A stretch of 64,000 bases of DNA from Erigeron canadensis (taxonomy: Eukaryota; Streptophyta; Magnoliopsida; Asterales; Asteraceae): contig NC_057761.1 in the NCBI RefSeq assembly GCF_010389155.1, positions 746,501-810,500 on the forward strand. The letters run 5' to 3'. Made by a program: the position numbers and the translations under genes. The stretch's first letter is position 1. Every line of letters begins with the position of its first letter. The notes under the pieces are model-generated. The model did no database searches. It saw nothing but the letters and a program-made list of their open reading frames with translations, and was not told the origin of the DNA. This document shows positions 10,955 through 23,691 of the stretch, one piece after another.

Positions 10955-11170
10955 AGTTAGAAAGCTTTTTCAGGATCAGAAAGATCATCATTTCCCAAGA
11001 TAACAGATTTCTTCTTTAGCATCAAGCAAAGGATCGGCCAAGATTAATGTCGTTGATTTTGTTTTCTATAATTAAGCGTATTTCTCATTGTATAAATAGG
11101 GGCCTTCTGGTTAGGTTAAAATTATAACAAAAATCAATAAAACATCTTGTTCATTCTCTATTGTTTCACA
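10955..11170 (+). repeat. 3' LTR of copia element
   Basis: 216 bp, matching 6936-7150. The first base is A instead of T, so the TG terminus has mutated, and the end is TTTCACA. It is followed by the GACTT duplication at 11171-11175. Confidence 0.95.
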
Positions 11171-11175
11171 GACTT

Positions 11176-11964
11176 GTTATTGATTCAGATTTCTTGTCAA
11201 AATGAACTTTCCGCTAAACCCTTCACCCTTATACTCCAGGGGATGCAACCCAATTGATCCTGGCAAATGTATGTGACAACGAGTTGACTCAAACGAACGT
11301 GCAGTGTACCCAACACATTCCAATTCGTAGAACTTAACTTAAAATCCTAAACCAAAAGCGTAGCAGATAGTTAGTGACACTAGAATCACCGACATTCTGT
11401 AATCATTACGTATATTTGGTTCTCAAAAGGAAAGAAAGGCTTCTTATCTCAAAAACAACCAAAGTAAAAGAATAATGACTGTGCGCGTGAGATTGTGTTT
11501 GACACCACACAATCTAAGTCAATTTCCTAGTAAAGGTTAGATAAAGCTTAAGTAAAACATGGGAATTATGTAAAATTCAAAGGGAGGTTATATAAAATTT
11601 AAGGGAATTATGTATGTTTATCAAATTCAATTATTTAATTTATAACTTTTTTAAAGTAGTAATACCTAAGCTTAGGTAAGTTCTGCGGATTATTTTCCTT
11701 TTAATTATATTTAAAGGTTTGAAGTGGGAATATATGGGAATGAATTTTGAAGCCCATCACTCTTGCATAGTGCATTTATATATTATGACCATTTTTACAG
11801 GCTTGATACTCAATCTATAATTACAAACCTATATTGTTAATAAAAATAAAGAAATTATAAACCTATCAACCAAACACTTTCAATCGGAATGAAAGAGGTG
11901 ATAATTTATTTAATTATTTTCATACCAATAAACCAAACATAGCCTTAAACGTGTGTTTCGAATA
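11176..11964. other. Intergenic DNA, no gene seen
   Basis: AT-rich, no long frame, no recognised repeat. It separates the copia insertion from the Helitron cluster. Confidence 0.5.
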
Positions 11965-12120
11965 TCTTTATATAACTAAGAGAGGATAATTTTTTTCTTA
12001 AGTGGCACTCCTATTTTCCTATTTTTGTGTCAACTAAGCTTTTTGCTTATGTGACATTTTCTGGTAATTTTAATGTATTCTTTAAATATATATAGACATT
12101 TAAATATATTTTTTTAGTGC

Positions 12121-12448
12121 TTATGTGGCACTTCATTTGCCACATCATTATTTGTCTACACGGACATTTGTTTTTTATATATTGACATTTAAATATATAT
12201 TTTTTAGTGCTTATGTGGCACTTCATTTGCCACATCATTATTTGGCTACATGGACATTTGTTTTTTTATATATTGACATTTAAATATATATTTTTTAGTG
12301 CTTATGTGGCACTTCATTTGCCACATCATTATTTGTCTACATGGACATTTGTTTTTTATATATTGACATTTAAATATATATTTTTTAGTGCTTATGTGGC
12401 ACTTCATTTGCCACATCATTATTTGTCTACATGGACATTTGTTTTTTT
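12121..12448 (+). repeat. Tandem array, about 90-bp unit, 3.6 copies
   Basis: Units start at 12121, 12211, 12302 and 12392 (TTATGTGGCACTTCATTTGC), nearly identical, with a last incomplete copy. A diverged partial unit precedes them near 12047. Open frames across the array are by-products of its period. Confidence 0.95.
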
Positions 12449-12982
12449 AATCAATTTTAAATAGTAAATAAAAAAGCCATATACAAGATTAGAACTAATG
12501 ATTTCTAACTTTTAATATTATGCACATACCACTTGATCTAACTTAATATTTGTTTATTTTTTGCAAACTACGATAAATATTTAGTGAATATTAAAAGTAA
12601 TTAAAAGACATTGATAATATAATTATCTTGTAACTTATCACTTTCTATTTTGCTTTTGTAACTCCAAGGTCTCGAGTTCGAGCCTTGGTAGGTTCTGCTC
12701 GACGGTATTTTCCAATAAAGGAGGTGGTATGGTGAGAAAGGCTATTTAAGATCCGTTTAGTGCGGGACCCTTTCGTTGCTATCCGATTATATTATCAGTA
12801 TTAAATTAGATATTTACTTTACCAATTTTACATATATATTTTTGATATTTGTTATTATATATGATTAAATTTCCTATCTTTACTCTTTTATCTTTTTTTT
12901 TTCTTTCTTTCTTCTACTTTATATATGTTCTTTTTAGATTTTACATGCATAATAAAATTATAATATCAATAAAAATCCTTTT

Positions 12983-12983
12983 A

Positions 12984-13042
<59 letters not shown>
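12983..13042. repeat. (TTA)n microsatellite
   Basis: About twenty TTA/ATT units inside the Helitron, close to its 3' end. Confidence 0.95.
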
Positions 13043-13045
<3 letters not shown>

Positions 13046-13170
13046 ACCTTTATTAATACTTCTGACGTATATATATTAATCATTGTTTTCAAGTAATATT
13101 ACTTAAAATCTTATATTTATAATCAAGTTAATGTAATGTGTATATAACCATGCATCGCATGGTTTTCTAG

Positions 13171-13778
13171 TTTGTTTATATAATTGTAAGCTAAAGAATA
13201 AGTTCCATGCACATTATTGTAATCTGGTTTATGTGGTTAATTAATTAAGTTTTAAAAAAGTCTCAAACCCGTCAAAATGTTATAATATTTCACACTATCA
13301 AGTATCAAACCAAACACCCACAAGGATACTACCAATTCAAAGACAACTTAACCCTGCACACTATTTTCGTAATCAAAAACAAAAAAGAAAATTTCATCAT
13401 ATATTAAACAAATGGCTTAGATAAGAAATTGAAATAGTTTGTTTAATTTGGCAATAGCATTTGTGAGCAACGTTACAAAAAGTTATGGGTGATAGTGGAA
13501 TTTACCATAATGCTTATCTTTTAAAATTGTACAATTAAATGAGAAAATGGATATTATATAAAACAGAGGGGGCAGAGAAAATGGATATTGTGGAAGGAAG
13601 ATAAATGCCTGGGGTTTCACCCATTTAGGATGCGGATCGATGCCCCCAATCTTTATCGAATCCATATATGAAATATACTGGTTAGTCTCTCTCCCCGATT
13701 TTTTCATGATCATTACATATTATTGTTGGATGTCCAGAAACCAAAGAGATTGCTAAATGTCGAGAAATAATATATCTA
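13171..13778. other. Spacer between Helitrons
   Basis: No gene recognised. The 76-codon minus-strand frame near 13483-13713 has no family signature. Confidence 0.5.
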
Positions 13779-14621
13779 TCTATATATATATTAAAACAGT
13801 AAGAATCTTAGTATTTTAAAGCATTCTTTCAACTTAAAACTAGCTTCAAACATTGACACATAAGATTTTTCCTATGTGACATCTCCATATTTTTTCATAA
13901 TATTTATTTTTATTTTTATATATATTTTTTCAAGGAAAATTTTCAAATCTCATAAATCTAATATAATAATTCAACAACTACCATACTAAATATAAGAAAA
14001 AATAGAAATTATATTTATTTCATTATTTAGATGGGAAACATAAATCCTCAACCATATTAAAAAAAACATATTTGTTGTTTTCTATCGAGCAACTACCACA
14101 AAGATTGATTTGTTCATTAATGAATAAAATTAATCAAACACTCAATAGCCCAAAAATATGTTCAAATAATAATACCCTGAACAAAATAGCTAATTATTAC
14201 TTTTATTCATTTTCTTGATTTTTTTCAAAACCCCTCATCATAATTTTACGATATATGTTATAAATCGATGGTCCATTATGGATGTCTTTCCCAATTATAT
14301 CTTATTGTTAATTCAATTTTCATTCAAATAATTCAACAAATAATACTAATGACCTCTTACAGGGTGGGGAAGCTAGGTACAAAGTATCAAAGACTTGTGT
14401 GTTCCTTCCAAAATACACGTTTTGAATATTATTGAGTAGAGCAAACTAGAAATTGATAGTTTTGTTCATTGTGCAAGTGATTTTCGAATTTTAAATAAAA
14501 TCTTTTATTTTTTACATTTTTATATGAATGTTGTTTTATAAATCTTATTGATTATTAATGGCAATCTTAAGCTTAAAAAAATCAATTTATCGACCGCACA
14601 TCATGCGGGTAAAAAACCTAG
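13779..14621 (+). mobile_element. Non-autonomous Helitron A
   Basis: It starts TCTATATATATATTAAAACAG after A (13778). It ends with a hairpin (CCGCA...TGCGG) followed by GTAAAAAACCTAG and T (14622). It is 843 bp and non-coding. The 5' 100 bp and the 3' end are alignable with Helitron B, which begins eight bases further on. Confidence 0.85.
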
Positions 14622-14629
14622 TATATATA

Positions 14630-16486
14630 TCTATAACTCTTATAAAACATTAGTTAACCAAGCACTTTAAAGCCCTCTTGCAATCTAAAACTAATTTAAA
14701 AAATTGCCACATAAGATTTTATCCTATGTATCAACTCCATATTTTTCTTTAAATAAACTATATATTTAGAAAACAAATGAAGGTATATATGTTAAAATAA
14801 ATAAATAAATAAATATATTGTAAGAATCTTAAATCTTCTCATTAGATAAAATGATATCTTTTCTTTAGTTTAAAAAATCACGTCTATACCTAATGATATT
14901 TCATTATCTTTTTTATTCCACATTTATATGAGGTTCATTTCGTTTTTTTAATGGTGATTATATGAAAGTTTGCTCAGGCCGTTGGTTAGTTGGAACTCTC
15001 ATTAGTGGCAATATTTAAAGTTTATAAGCTTTTTTATCACCACTAAATTATATTCCTCTTATATGAGTTAAGAACTTTGTATAATATCATAACTTTCTGA
15101 AAGAGTTATGTTAATTCTTTCTTTTATATTACTAAAAAAAATGATGTACAATTTTTGGTTTAATTCTTTTATTTTTTTTTGAATTTTATGATAATGGTTA
15201 ATATAATCTCTTTCTTTTTTTGTTTTGATCCATTCCATTAACTCATTCGTTGACATATTAAGCGTTTCATTAAATGTAGGGGTGTTCGTCAAACCGTCAA
15301 AACCTGACCAAACCGGGGTACTTGGATTGGTTTGGTCGGATTGAGTTGTTAAAGCCTGGTCTGACGTTTTAAGTTTTGAAAAACCGGGTTCCTTGGTCCG
15401 GTTACGGTTTGAGCAAAACGTAAACCATCAAAAACCGGACCGGACCAAAAGATATATGTGTATATATATAATATATAATATATTTACTTCACATATTTAT
15501 CAACTTTTACCGAAGATATTCTACTTACATATTTTAGTATTATGCACAATATATTATCAGGTATTTTAGTTCAGATTTATTATAAAAAAAAATTTAGTAG
15601 ACAATTATAAGATATTCTAATAAACATTTATTTATATTATATAAATCTACTTTTTCTTTCATTTTTTTCTATTTTTAGTTTATCCTTTTATTTTTTCATC
15701 TTCATTACTCCAATATTTTCCGCTCAAAGATCAAAATTATAAGACTCAAGTCCTTCATCACCTTTAATATTTCATATTTTGTAAGTATAAAACACAATAT
15801 AATTGTAACTTTATTAGTGTTTTTTATTAATAATATTAAGATCATAGTGTTCGTGATATTTATTTGAGTAATAAAAGAAAGAAAAAAAATATATATACGG
15901 AATATATATGCATAAAATTATTTGGGGATAAAAATGAAAAAAAGAAATCACGAAACCGTTGAACCGGTCAAACTGGACTTGCTTACATGGTTTGGTTTGG
16001 TCCGGTTTGACAACACACTTGGTCCGGTTTGGTTTGAAATAAGTTGAAACCGCGAATCCTGGTTTGGTTTGAGATTTAGTCAAAACCGGACCAAAACAGA
16101 CCATGAACACCCCTAATTAAATGTATACTATCGATTTTCATTGTTTGATGATTCTTTCATCTATGCTCATCTTAATGCATTTTAATTATATATTATTATT
16201 ATAATCTTTACAAAAAAGAAAATATATTTAAACTTTAGATTTTTTTTTCATTTGTATTAGCTATTCATTTTGTATATCTAATATAATATGCTCTTTGTCC
16301 ATTCATCCAAGCATGTTTTTTTTATGGATCTGACTATCAAAAATGACTTAAGTATTAGATTAAAATTGTATACTATTTTAGTATTTTGGTATTTAAATGT
16401 AGCTCATTGTAAATTTATTAATGTCAATATTAAAAGTTTTAAAAAATTAATATAACTACCGCACATCGTGCGGGTAAAAAACCTAG
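14630..16486 (+). mobile_element. Non-autonomous Helitron B (with nested hAT element)
   Basis: It starts TCTATAACTCTTATAAAACA after A (14629). It ends with a perfect 6-bp hairpin (CCGCAC, ATC, GTGCGG), then GTAAAAAACCTAG, then T (16487). The last 28 bases differ from Helitron A at one position. Without the nested element at 15277-16115 and its duplicated target it is about 1.0 kb. Confidence 0.85.
15277..16115. mobile_element. hAT-like non-autonomous element with perfect 8-bp TSD
   Basis: Termini TAGGGGTGTTCG / ATGAACACCCCTA, flanked by perfect 8-bp duplications ATTAAATG (15269-15276 and 16116-16123). The subterminal regions are dense in GGTTTGGTC/GACCAAACC words, as expected for hAT transposase-binding repeats. 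No transposase frame is present. Confidence 0.9.
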
Positions 16487-19400
16487 TATATATATTATAC
16501 ATATATAACAATAATAATAGGGAAACAATAATTGTATTTTCGTAATTATATATCCATGTCTTAGCTAAATTGCTTCTTGAATTGGAATTTGAAAACCATA
16601 GACTCGTACAAACACCTCCACAACCATATTTAGACGAATTCAACACTGCGCATACCTCAAAACCATGTTACCATTACCCAACAGATCGACAAACTGTTAT
16701 AATATATTAAAGATAAATCTTTTATTTAACAATAGCCGTTGGAATTGCCTCAATATAATTTTGCATTATTTATCTATGATTTTTTGAACGACGACTCGTT
16801 AAACTCGTCTAAAATCTGACCACTTTTAGAAATTAGTGTTTATGACCCATTAAAAAGCAATATCAAAGAAAACTTTGTTCAGTATGAATTTAGTAGACAC
16901 ATAGGTTTTTCCAAAAGCATTTAAGATTCGACTATGGAGAATTATGATGAATGAGTTATGATTTTTGCAAAACGGATGAAATTCAGCCCTATCGGACCCT
17001 TGTTTACAAACAAATCGACCACCAAATGAATTCAACACCTCAATCCTGACTTCCTAAACCACTATTAACACAAAATATGAACCAACTGATGGTTTGATAT
17101 GATCATCCCTTAATCTAGAAATCATTTACAACGATATAAGATATTAAAGGTACCAGATAACCTTATAAAAATGTTCACTAAGGTTTAGTCCTTAGAATGA
17201 CTAGTCCCAATCAGTGCCACATCAGCAAAGCACTCTCTAAAGACTAAACCTCCTAAACAAGCTCAGTACTAAGGAATAATCTTAGACCCACCTTTTTGTT
17301 TAATTATACAATTACAAATTTTAAAAAAATAAAAATAAAAAGCAAAATAAAACTCTTCCCCATGGGAACGAGTGATACAAGGACGAACCAGGGACGAGTT
17401 GAGTCCAGTGGTGTTCGCTCGTTCCTGGATGGTGGATGAGCATAGGACAAGCATGGACAAGTCATATTGAGCTAATTCTGATACTTTAGGATTGGGGTCT
17501 TGTTAAATTTTAAAGCCCTCTAGTTAGAGTGCATTATATAGTTATATAGTTATCATAAAATTTAGAGGTGAACTTTTGGTATAAAAATGCAATTTGTTTA
17601 TGCACGTTGCACCCCTTAGATTGTATTTAGCATTCTCTGATTAGATTTGAATAACTTTTAATTGAAAAAAGATGTATCTTTAGATCGATATAAGTCATGG
17701 AAAGTTACCAACTATTACCAAAAGTTTGAAGAAACCGTAACATCGTAGGGTAGGAATTGAATCAGAATGGCATGAGGTCTATTGGATGAATGATCAATCG
17801 AAATTTTTCTATCTATGTGTTTTGTATCTTTATGAGTGGATATAAATATTTTTAAAATGGAATTTGGAGTATATTTTTTAGTGGAAAAAAGAGGCATGCT
17901 CGGTTGTCCAAGACTAACAAAGTAAGCAACAAGAAACTCCATTTATAGCTGGACGCCATCCATATCAGCATCCGATTTACTATATGTTCACACAAATCTA
18001 TATTATCATTCAAGTAATCAAGTTTATTATTCTCCTTTAAAACAGTTATTCATTACAAATTAAGATATGCACATAATTTAACATTTAAATACATTATTTA
18101 GTATTAATATTAAAATATCGTAGCTTTATACTTCAAATTTGAAATATGCATTGTTTATTTTTTATTTTTTTAATTTTTTACGACTAACAATTAAAGATGT
18201 AACACATGAGTTTAATCTAGTAATACATAATTGTTATCTTTTTATTTTAAATAAATGATTATTTAGAGCAAATTAACAAAGTTATTAATCTTTACAATTA
18301 ATATGAAACGAATGGGTTATTATCCACTTTCCATTTTGGAAAAGAGGAAACAATTATGTATGTGGTTTGATTTAGTTCTCCTCTATCATTTAGGTACGTT
18401 ATCATAAGGACTTTTTCTTTTTGAACTTAATCAACTTATTAAAAGGCCGATTTAATGATGTTATGATAACATTTACGTTGTAACTATTTGAATAAATAAG
18501 GATTAACGTGTCGTATTTTTTACCCTAACTATTTGAAAGTTTAATTAAAATTCGATTTAATTTTAGAGTTACGTACAATATTTTATGAAAGTATTCACAT
18601 CATAAACAACCTCAACTTTTAGGAGACAATACAATACAATTAGAAACTACATTTATATAATATTTGTAGATTTTTTGTACTCTGTAAAAAATTACATTAG
18701 AAATTAAAAGTACTACTCTTGATAAATAAAGACTGAACGTATTATAAATTTTGATAAATCAATTTTGTTTAAAGAATAGTAAAATAACTTTATGGCTAAT
18801 TTGTTTTGTTTGAACCAGTTAGCCAAACAGGCCCAGAAAATGTCAAACATCTCGAATGCGTAGTTCAATTTTCTTCTGCTTGAACATATATAATAAAAAT
18901 CCTAGGATCCCAATCCATATAAGATGGGGAATTTATAGGTGTTATATATATATATATGAAAAAGTGAATATAAGGATGTCCTGTATCTAAGCTTAGGTGG
19001 AGAACCCCTCACATACAAATTTTTTTTAATATTTCTTGAGTAATGAATAAATATTTGGGCCCCATGAATTTTATGGATTAAAAAAACAATATTGTATGTG
19101 AGTATTTCACACTTAAACTTAAATACCTAATAGCCTTAATTATATTCTCATCCACGTATATAGATATACCAAAAATCATATATGCTATGTGTTTGTATCA
19201 ATATATCATACCAGTTCATAAAATGTTCTACAAGTGCAAAGTTTGGTAAAGAAACTTACAAATGGGTCTTATAGAATTAATTCTAATTTAATATCCCCAA
19301 TGATTGACAAATAGTTATTATATATGTTGTCATGTAAACTAAAAACAATAAAGGAAGTGGTTAAGTGATAGGGAACAAATCTTTGTGTTGATAACTAATG

Positions 19401-19498
19401 ATTAGGGAATGTTTCTATCCAAATAAATTAGATTTGATTATAATAATATTTTACTCGTTATACTAAGTAAGTAATTAGAAGTATAAAGTATAGGAAAA
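16487..19498. other. 3 kb AT-rich intergenic DNA
   Basis: No gene recognised on either strand; open frames are short and lack motifs. 17160-17460 contains repeat-like sequence (a CCTTAG...CTAAGG pair and a CGAACGAG/CTCGTTC-type segment) that may be an unclassified MITE. Confidence 0.5.
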
Positions 19499-19665
19499 TG
19501 ATAAATTCTCTTAACCAATCCTCTTAAAAATCTTTCTAATATATCCACTTGTTAACACATGGAATCCATTAATTCTTTTTTTTAATTTCACTCTCTGATT
19601 TTTCACATGTCACAATCTTATTAATTAGGAAGATTTTTAGGTTAACAATTTAGAAAGATTGTTCA
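19499..19665. mobile_element. MITE, second copy of the 2583-2737 family
   Basis: Begins TGATAAATTCTC and ends GATTGTTCA. The interior (ATATATCCACTTGTTAACAC, and CACAATCTTATTAATTAGG) is the reverse complement of the copy at 2583-2737. It is more diverged at the termini. Confidence 0.65.
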
Positions 19666-21081
19666 CCACCCTAAAGTATAATATAGAGCTAAATATAATT
19701 TTACAAAAATGTAACATGATTGGACAAGCTGTAACAATCATAGAGAGATGTAATGGGCATCTTAACCCTCTGTACTCACTATGACTAAGATATATGTTTG
19801 ATTTTGACATTAAATATCAAATCAATTTCAAAGTGGCACTCACTTCTTTCCTTTTCAGACTTTCATAATCATATAAACATGGGCCAAATCTAAATTTTAA
19901 GCAATATGTACAGATGTACAATACAAATCTAAATTATGAAGAACCACCTTAGCGTGTTTACATTAAATGGCTCTCGTATATCTTGGTATATATAGACATA
20001 GTAACTTGGAGTTGTGAATCTGAACACGACTCTCCAAGAAAATAATAAACGTAATATAAGTTTTCCTGATTAACAGTTCTCCTTCCGTAATTTTCATGTG
20101 ACACACTGTATTAGTTTTAGCTATTTAATGACAAATAATTTTTTTTTATCTTTTTATATTTGGTCACCAACAATAGTTATAAACATTGGTAGCTTTGTTA
20201 GACTATCCGGAGTAGTATTGTCGAGGGTTGGATTACTTTCATCACGTCGAGCCATGTGGCATCCTGGGTTGTTGAGGGTTGCATGGGAAAAATATGGGGA
20301 GTGGGATTGTCTGAAAGGTGAGGTAGGGTAATGATTAATTTTATTTTATTTTTCCTTTTTTGTTTTAGGCTTTAATTGTTTTTTTTCCTATTTTTTTTAG
20401 AGTTTATACATAAATATATTGAGATTATCAGGGGATTATTAAGTGGTTGAGATTCACCGGGACACTAGTTTAGCTGATGGATTGGTGGGTACATAGGATC
20501 AGAGGGTTCTCATCCAATTACCTTTTTTTAACATATATTTTATCAAATAAACACATAATAATACCAATTTTAATTATATAAAAAAAACACAACGGCTAAA
20601 AATTAAAAAGACATTACTTATTCAAAGAGAAACAAAAAATAAACTACATAGTAATTAAAAGACATTACAAACTAATTAAACCATCTGATATTGTTGTTGC
20701 GCTAAGTTGTTCAATTCGAAAGTCGCATCGTCAAGCGATTCAATTGCATTTAGAGTTTGTCGATCTTTCCCTGCAAATAATCTATGTATTATCACTCAAA
20801 AGCAAAACATTCTCTTGCTTGTAAAGTAGAGATTTGATCTCGGCACCATTTTTTTTTTGCATTAAGTTTGTATATAACTGCCATCAGTTCCTCTTGAAAT
20901 ATTACATGGTCTAGGATATTGGCTATCATAATGTCCTCTACTTGATTGAGAGTCATTCACAGTGTTGGGATAGTGTAGAAATTTGATGAAGAAGTCGTTC
21001 CGAGTGTAGAAATGTTTTTTTATTTTTTGTCTGGAATGTTTGATGAAGAACATAATATATATAGATGAAGTAAACAACGCT
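19666..21081. other. Intergenic DNA, no gene identified
   Basis: No recognisable gene. On the minus strand 20690-20960 has protein-like patches broken by stops, possibly the tail of a dead transposon gene, but I cannot name it. Confidence 0.4.
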
Positions 21082-21230
21082 ACTCCAATGTTCAAATTTC
21101 AAAATATTTACACATTCAGTCCCTCTAACGTTCAAGTTAAATTTTAAAATATTTACACATTCAGTCCCTCTAACGTTCAAATTTTAAAATATTTACTCAT
21201 TAAGTCCTTCTAACGTTCAAATTTCAAATT
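21082..21230. repeat. Tandem repeat, 40-45-bp unit, about 3 copies
   Basis: The segment ATATTTACACATTCAGTCCC plus CTCTAACGTTCAA recurs at about 21104, 21149 and 21189, with a partial copy before. Confidence 0.85.
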
Positions 21231-21330
21231 ACAACTTTGACCCCTAAACGACCTCACTATATAAACATGATTCCAAGAATATTAACCAATTCACATTTCC
21301 ATTTCACTACACATTCACTCTTCAATTTCA

Positions 21331-21654
21331 AATGGCGTCATCATCAAACATCGTTCACTGACCTCGCATGACTGTCGATGAAATGAGGTCACTGATCATG
21401 ACTGATATCAAAGAAGACACCCTTCTTCAAATAGAAATATATGGGCATATGAGATATTTACGGGAAAAAGGGCGACGTTGTGAGGTAACGTTAAAGGAAA
21501 TATAGGCGCCAGACCGTGACATTTCGAAGCATGAAGGCCAATATGCCTATTTTCTACAGGAGGAGATTAAGAGGGTCAAGTCTGCAATCAAGGATGTTTT
21601 TTATGTCGGTCACACATTGAGAGAAATATGTGTATATTGGTGTGTTGTGAAGTA
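21331..21654 (+). pseudogene. Small coding remnant with internal stops
   Basis: From ATGGCGTCATC the plus strand reads MASSSNIVH, stop, then PRMTVDEMRSLIMTDIKEDT..., another stop, and APDRDISKHEGQYAYFLQEE to a final stop near 21654. Composition is protein-like over about 107 codons in one frame with two in-frame stops. The family is not recognised. It ends beside a TA-repeat (about 21686-21702). Confidence 0.35.
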
Positions 21655-23034
21655 GAAATGGAGTTGTATGTATGTGTGTATGTGTGTATATATATATATA
21701 TAGGGGAAAATAATAATAATAAAATAGTATTATTTTTTATAATTTAGTCAAAGTCCCCAACGGCTAAATTCTCCTTGGTTCCATCGCCAGCCACACTCCT
21801 CTCTAGCAACCTATATGGATCGCTCAAAACGTCAATCATTGGCCCGGGGTGGTGTGCCTGGCCCCTACCCTGCGAAAACCGGTGGATCGCCTGGGCATTC
21901 CGCTCCATTTCGGACAGCCTTATGGTTTACATGTTTTATTGTAGTCTCGATGAAAGTTTTATGTTTTTAATTTTGTAGCAAATGAAATTTATTAACTCAT
22001 GCATAATTATCCGAGTGGTTCAAGATAAAGGTTGAAGGTTTTGTCTGAAGACTTGAAATCCGCACATTAGCGTTTAATTGTTATATCAGGAAAATTATTT
22101 TTTTTTTATTTCTTTTGTTCCACTTTGTTAAAATAACAAGATTAATTTTTTAAATTCTTAAAATTATTTCTTAATTCTGAGTTAAGAATGTTGCAGGTAA
22201 GAAGTTCAAGGACTAAAAGTGTACATATTGCAAAGAGTGTAGTTTTGGACTAAAAGTGACAAAAGCAGAATATGAAGGTTAAAAGACAAAGATTTGAAGT
22301 CTATATATACTCGTTATTATCAAAATTAGGGTTTTTAGCATTTTACCTTATTCGATTCTTTCTCTCTTATTTTTGATATATTCTGTATCCTCATCTTCAT
22401 GTTATAGATTTCGTATTCAATTCATAATTGTAATTGTAATGATAAGCATTGTAACAGTTCTATAAACAAATATTTCATAATAATAATTTCTCTATTTGAA
22501 TCTAATCTTGAGCTATGAAAGTATGGTTTTTTCTCACACAATTTAAATGTCTTAGTTAATTTTTAAAGTTTAATTTTCTTAAATTTGATCGTAAATATTT
22601 TTGTATGTATATTATTATAATTGAAGAAACTTAAATCTTTAAAAAGTACATTAAAAATTTAATCTTATATATATTTTAATATCAAACGTCATATAATACA
22701 ACATAAAATAATTAAAGTCAAAATTTTACAAAAAAAAAACCCTTTAAAAATTAAATTAAGACATTTAAAAAGAGATTAAGTTATTTTCGAAACAAAAAAA
22801 TGAGAAGAAGGTAATAATAAACATCCACCGTTAAAAAAAGATAAACTCATTCATTGGCTTACAGGTTAAAAACACATCATCCTGTTGAGTCGTTATATTC
22901 AATTAATTAGCTTACAAACATTGAAAGAGAATTAATTAATTGGATTCATCACAAGTTCACTAAATTTTAGAAAGAAAAGGAAAGAAAGAAAAGGAACCCT
23001 CATATGCTTTTGTCTAAGTAACAAACATTCCTTC
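21655..23034. other. Intergenic DNA, no gene identified
   Basis: Contains a TA/TG microsatellite (about 21670-21705) and a GC-richer patch at 21770-21910 without a recognisable product. The rest is AT-rich. Confidence 0.45.
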
Positions 23035-23603
23035 TTACTTTCCTTCTTATATATGGTTGCTCATCAAACCAAAAAACTAAGCTATATGACCAATATATTT
23101 TTCAAATTTATACACGGTTGACTAAAAGTTTACCTTTTTACCGGTTACATTATTTTTTGATGACGTGACAATGACGTCGCAATTTGAAAAATCACTGGAT
23201 GACCATCGTACTTTCTTTCTTGTACATGGTTGTCCATCAAACCAAAAAACTAAGTTGTATGACCAACATACTTTTCAAATTTGTACACGGTTGACCAAAA
23301 GTTGACCGGTTGACCAAAATTTGTACATGTATTTGAATTTAGTTTGGATTTGGGGGTTTTGAAAACCCTAGTTTGGAGTTAGGAAATAAATTTCCAGATA
23401 TGTTGCATGTATAACAGATTTATTTGTATTGAATTTAGTTTAGAATTGGGGGTTTTGAAAAACCCTAGATTTATTTGACAATTAGTGAAATGAATTCGTT
23501 TTCCATATATGAGCATGTATGAATTCGTTTTCAATATATGAGAATTTATGTTTGGTTAACTTCTTTAGAGTCCGCTGCTTCTGGCCGGAACCTGCTGGTG
23601 TTA

Positions 23604-23691
<88 letters not shown>

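Larger units (their letters stand above)
6936..11170 (+). mobile_element. Defective Ty1/copia retrotransposon, 4.2 kb, with LTRs and 5-bp TSD
   Basis: LTRs at 6936-7150 and 10955-11170 flank a primer-binding site matching plant initiator tRNA-Met, a gag-protease frame, reverse transcriptase, RNase H and a purine tract. The 5-bp target duplication GACTT is intact on both sides (6931-6935, 11171-11175). The element is shorter than the usual 4.8-5 kb because the integrase core is missing: the gag-protease frame passes from the pre-integrase segment straight into the post-integrase linker. Frameshifts and an in-frame stop break pol. By eye the LTRs differ at about seven bases and one indel, so insertion is fairly recent, of the order of one to two million years at commonly used plant rates (inference). 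Confidence 0.95.
11965..13170 (+). mobile_element. Non-autonomous Helitron with internal 90-bp tandem array
   Basis: It starts TCTTTATATAACTAAGAG after A (11964). It ends with an 8-bp perfect hairpin (AACCATGC, loop ATC, GCATGGTT; 13147-13165) followed by TTCTAG and a flanking T (13171). The 5' TC, 3' hairpin plus CTAG and A|T target are the diagnostic Helitron features. No Rep/helicase coding is present. The interior holds a four-unit tandem array and a TTA microsatellite. Confidence 0.8.

Noticed and set aside
12121..12448. CRISPR-like direct repeats
   Set aside because: Contiguous tandem array without unique spacers, in a plant nuclear context.
12207..12464. 85-codon frame with repeated amino-acid blocks
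   Set aside because: Produced by the 90-bp tandem array inside a Helitron; the period is a multiple of three.
12655..12690. tRNA T-arm-like GGTCTCGAGTTCGAGCCTTGG
   Set aside because: A lone B-box-like stem within a Helitron; no upstream D-arm at the right distance.
12849..13046. Frame ending in poly-Ile
   Set aside because: Translation of AT-rich DNA and the TTA microsatellite.
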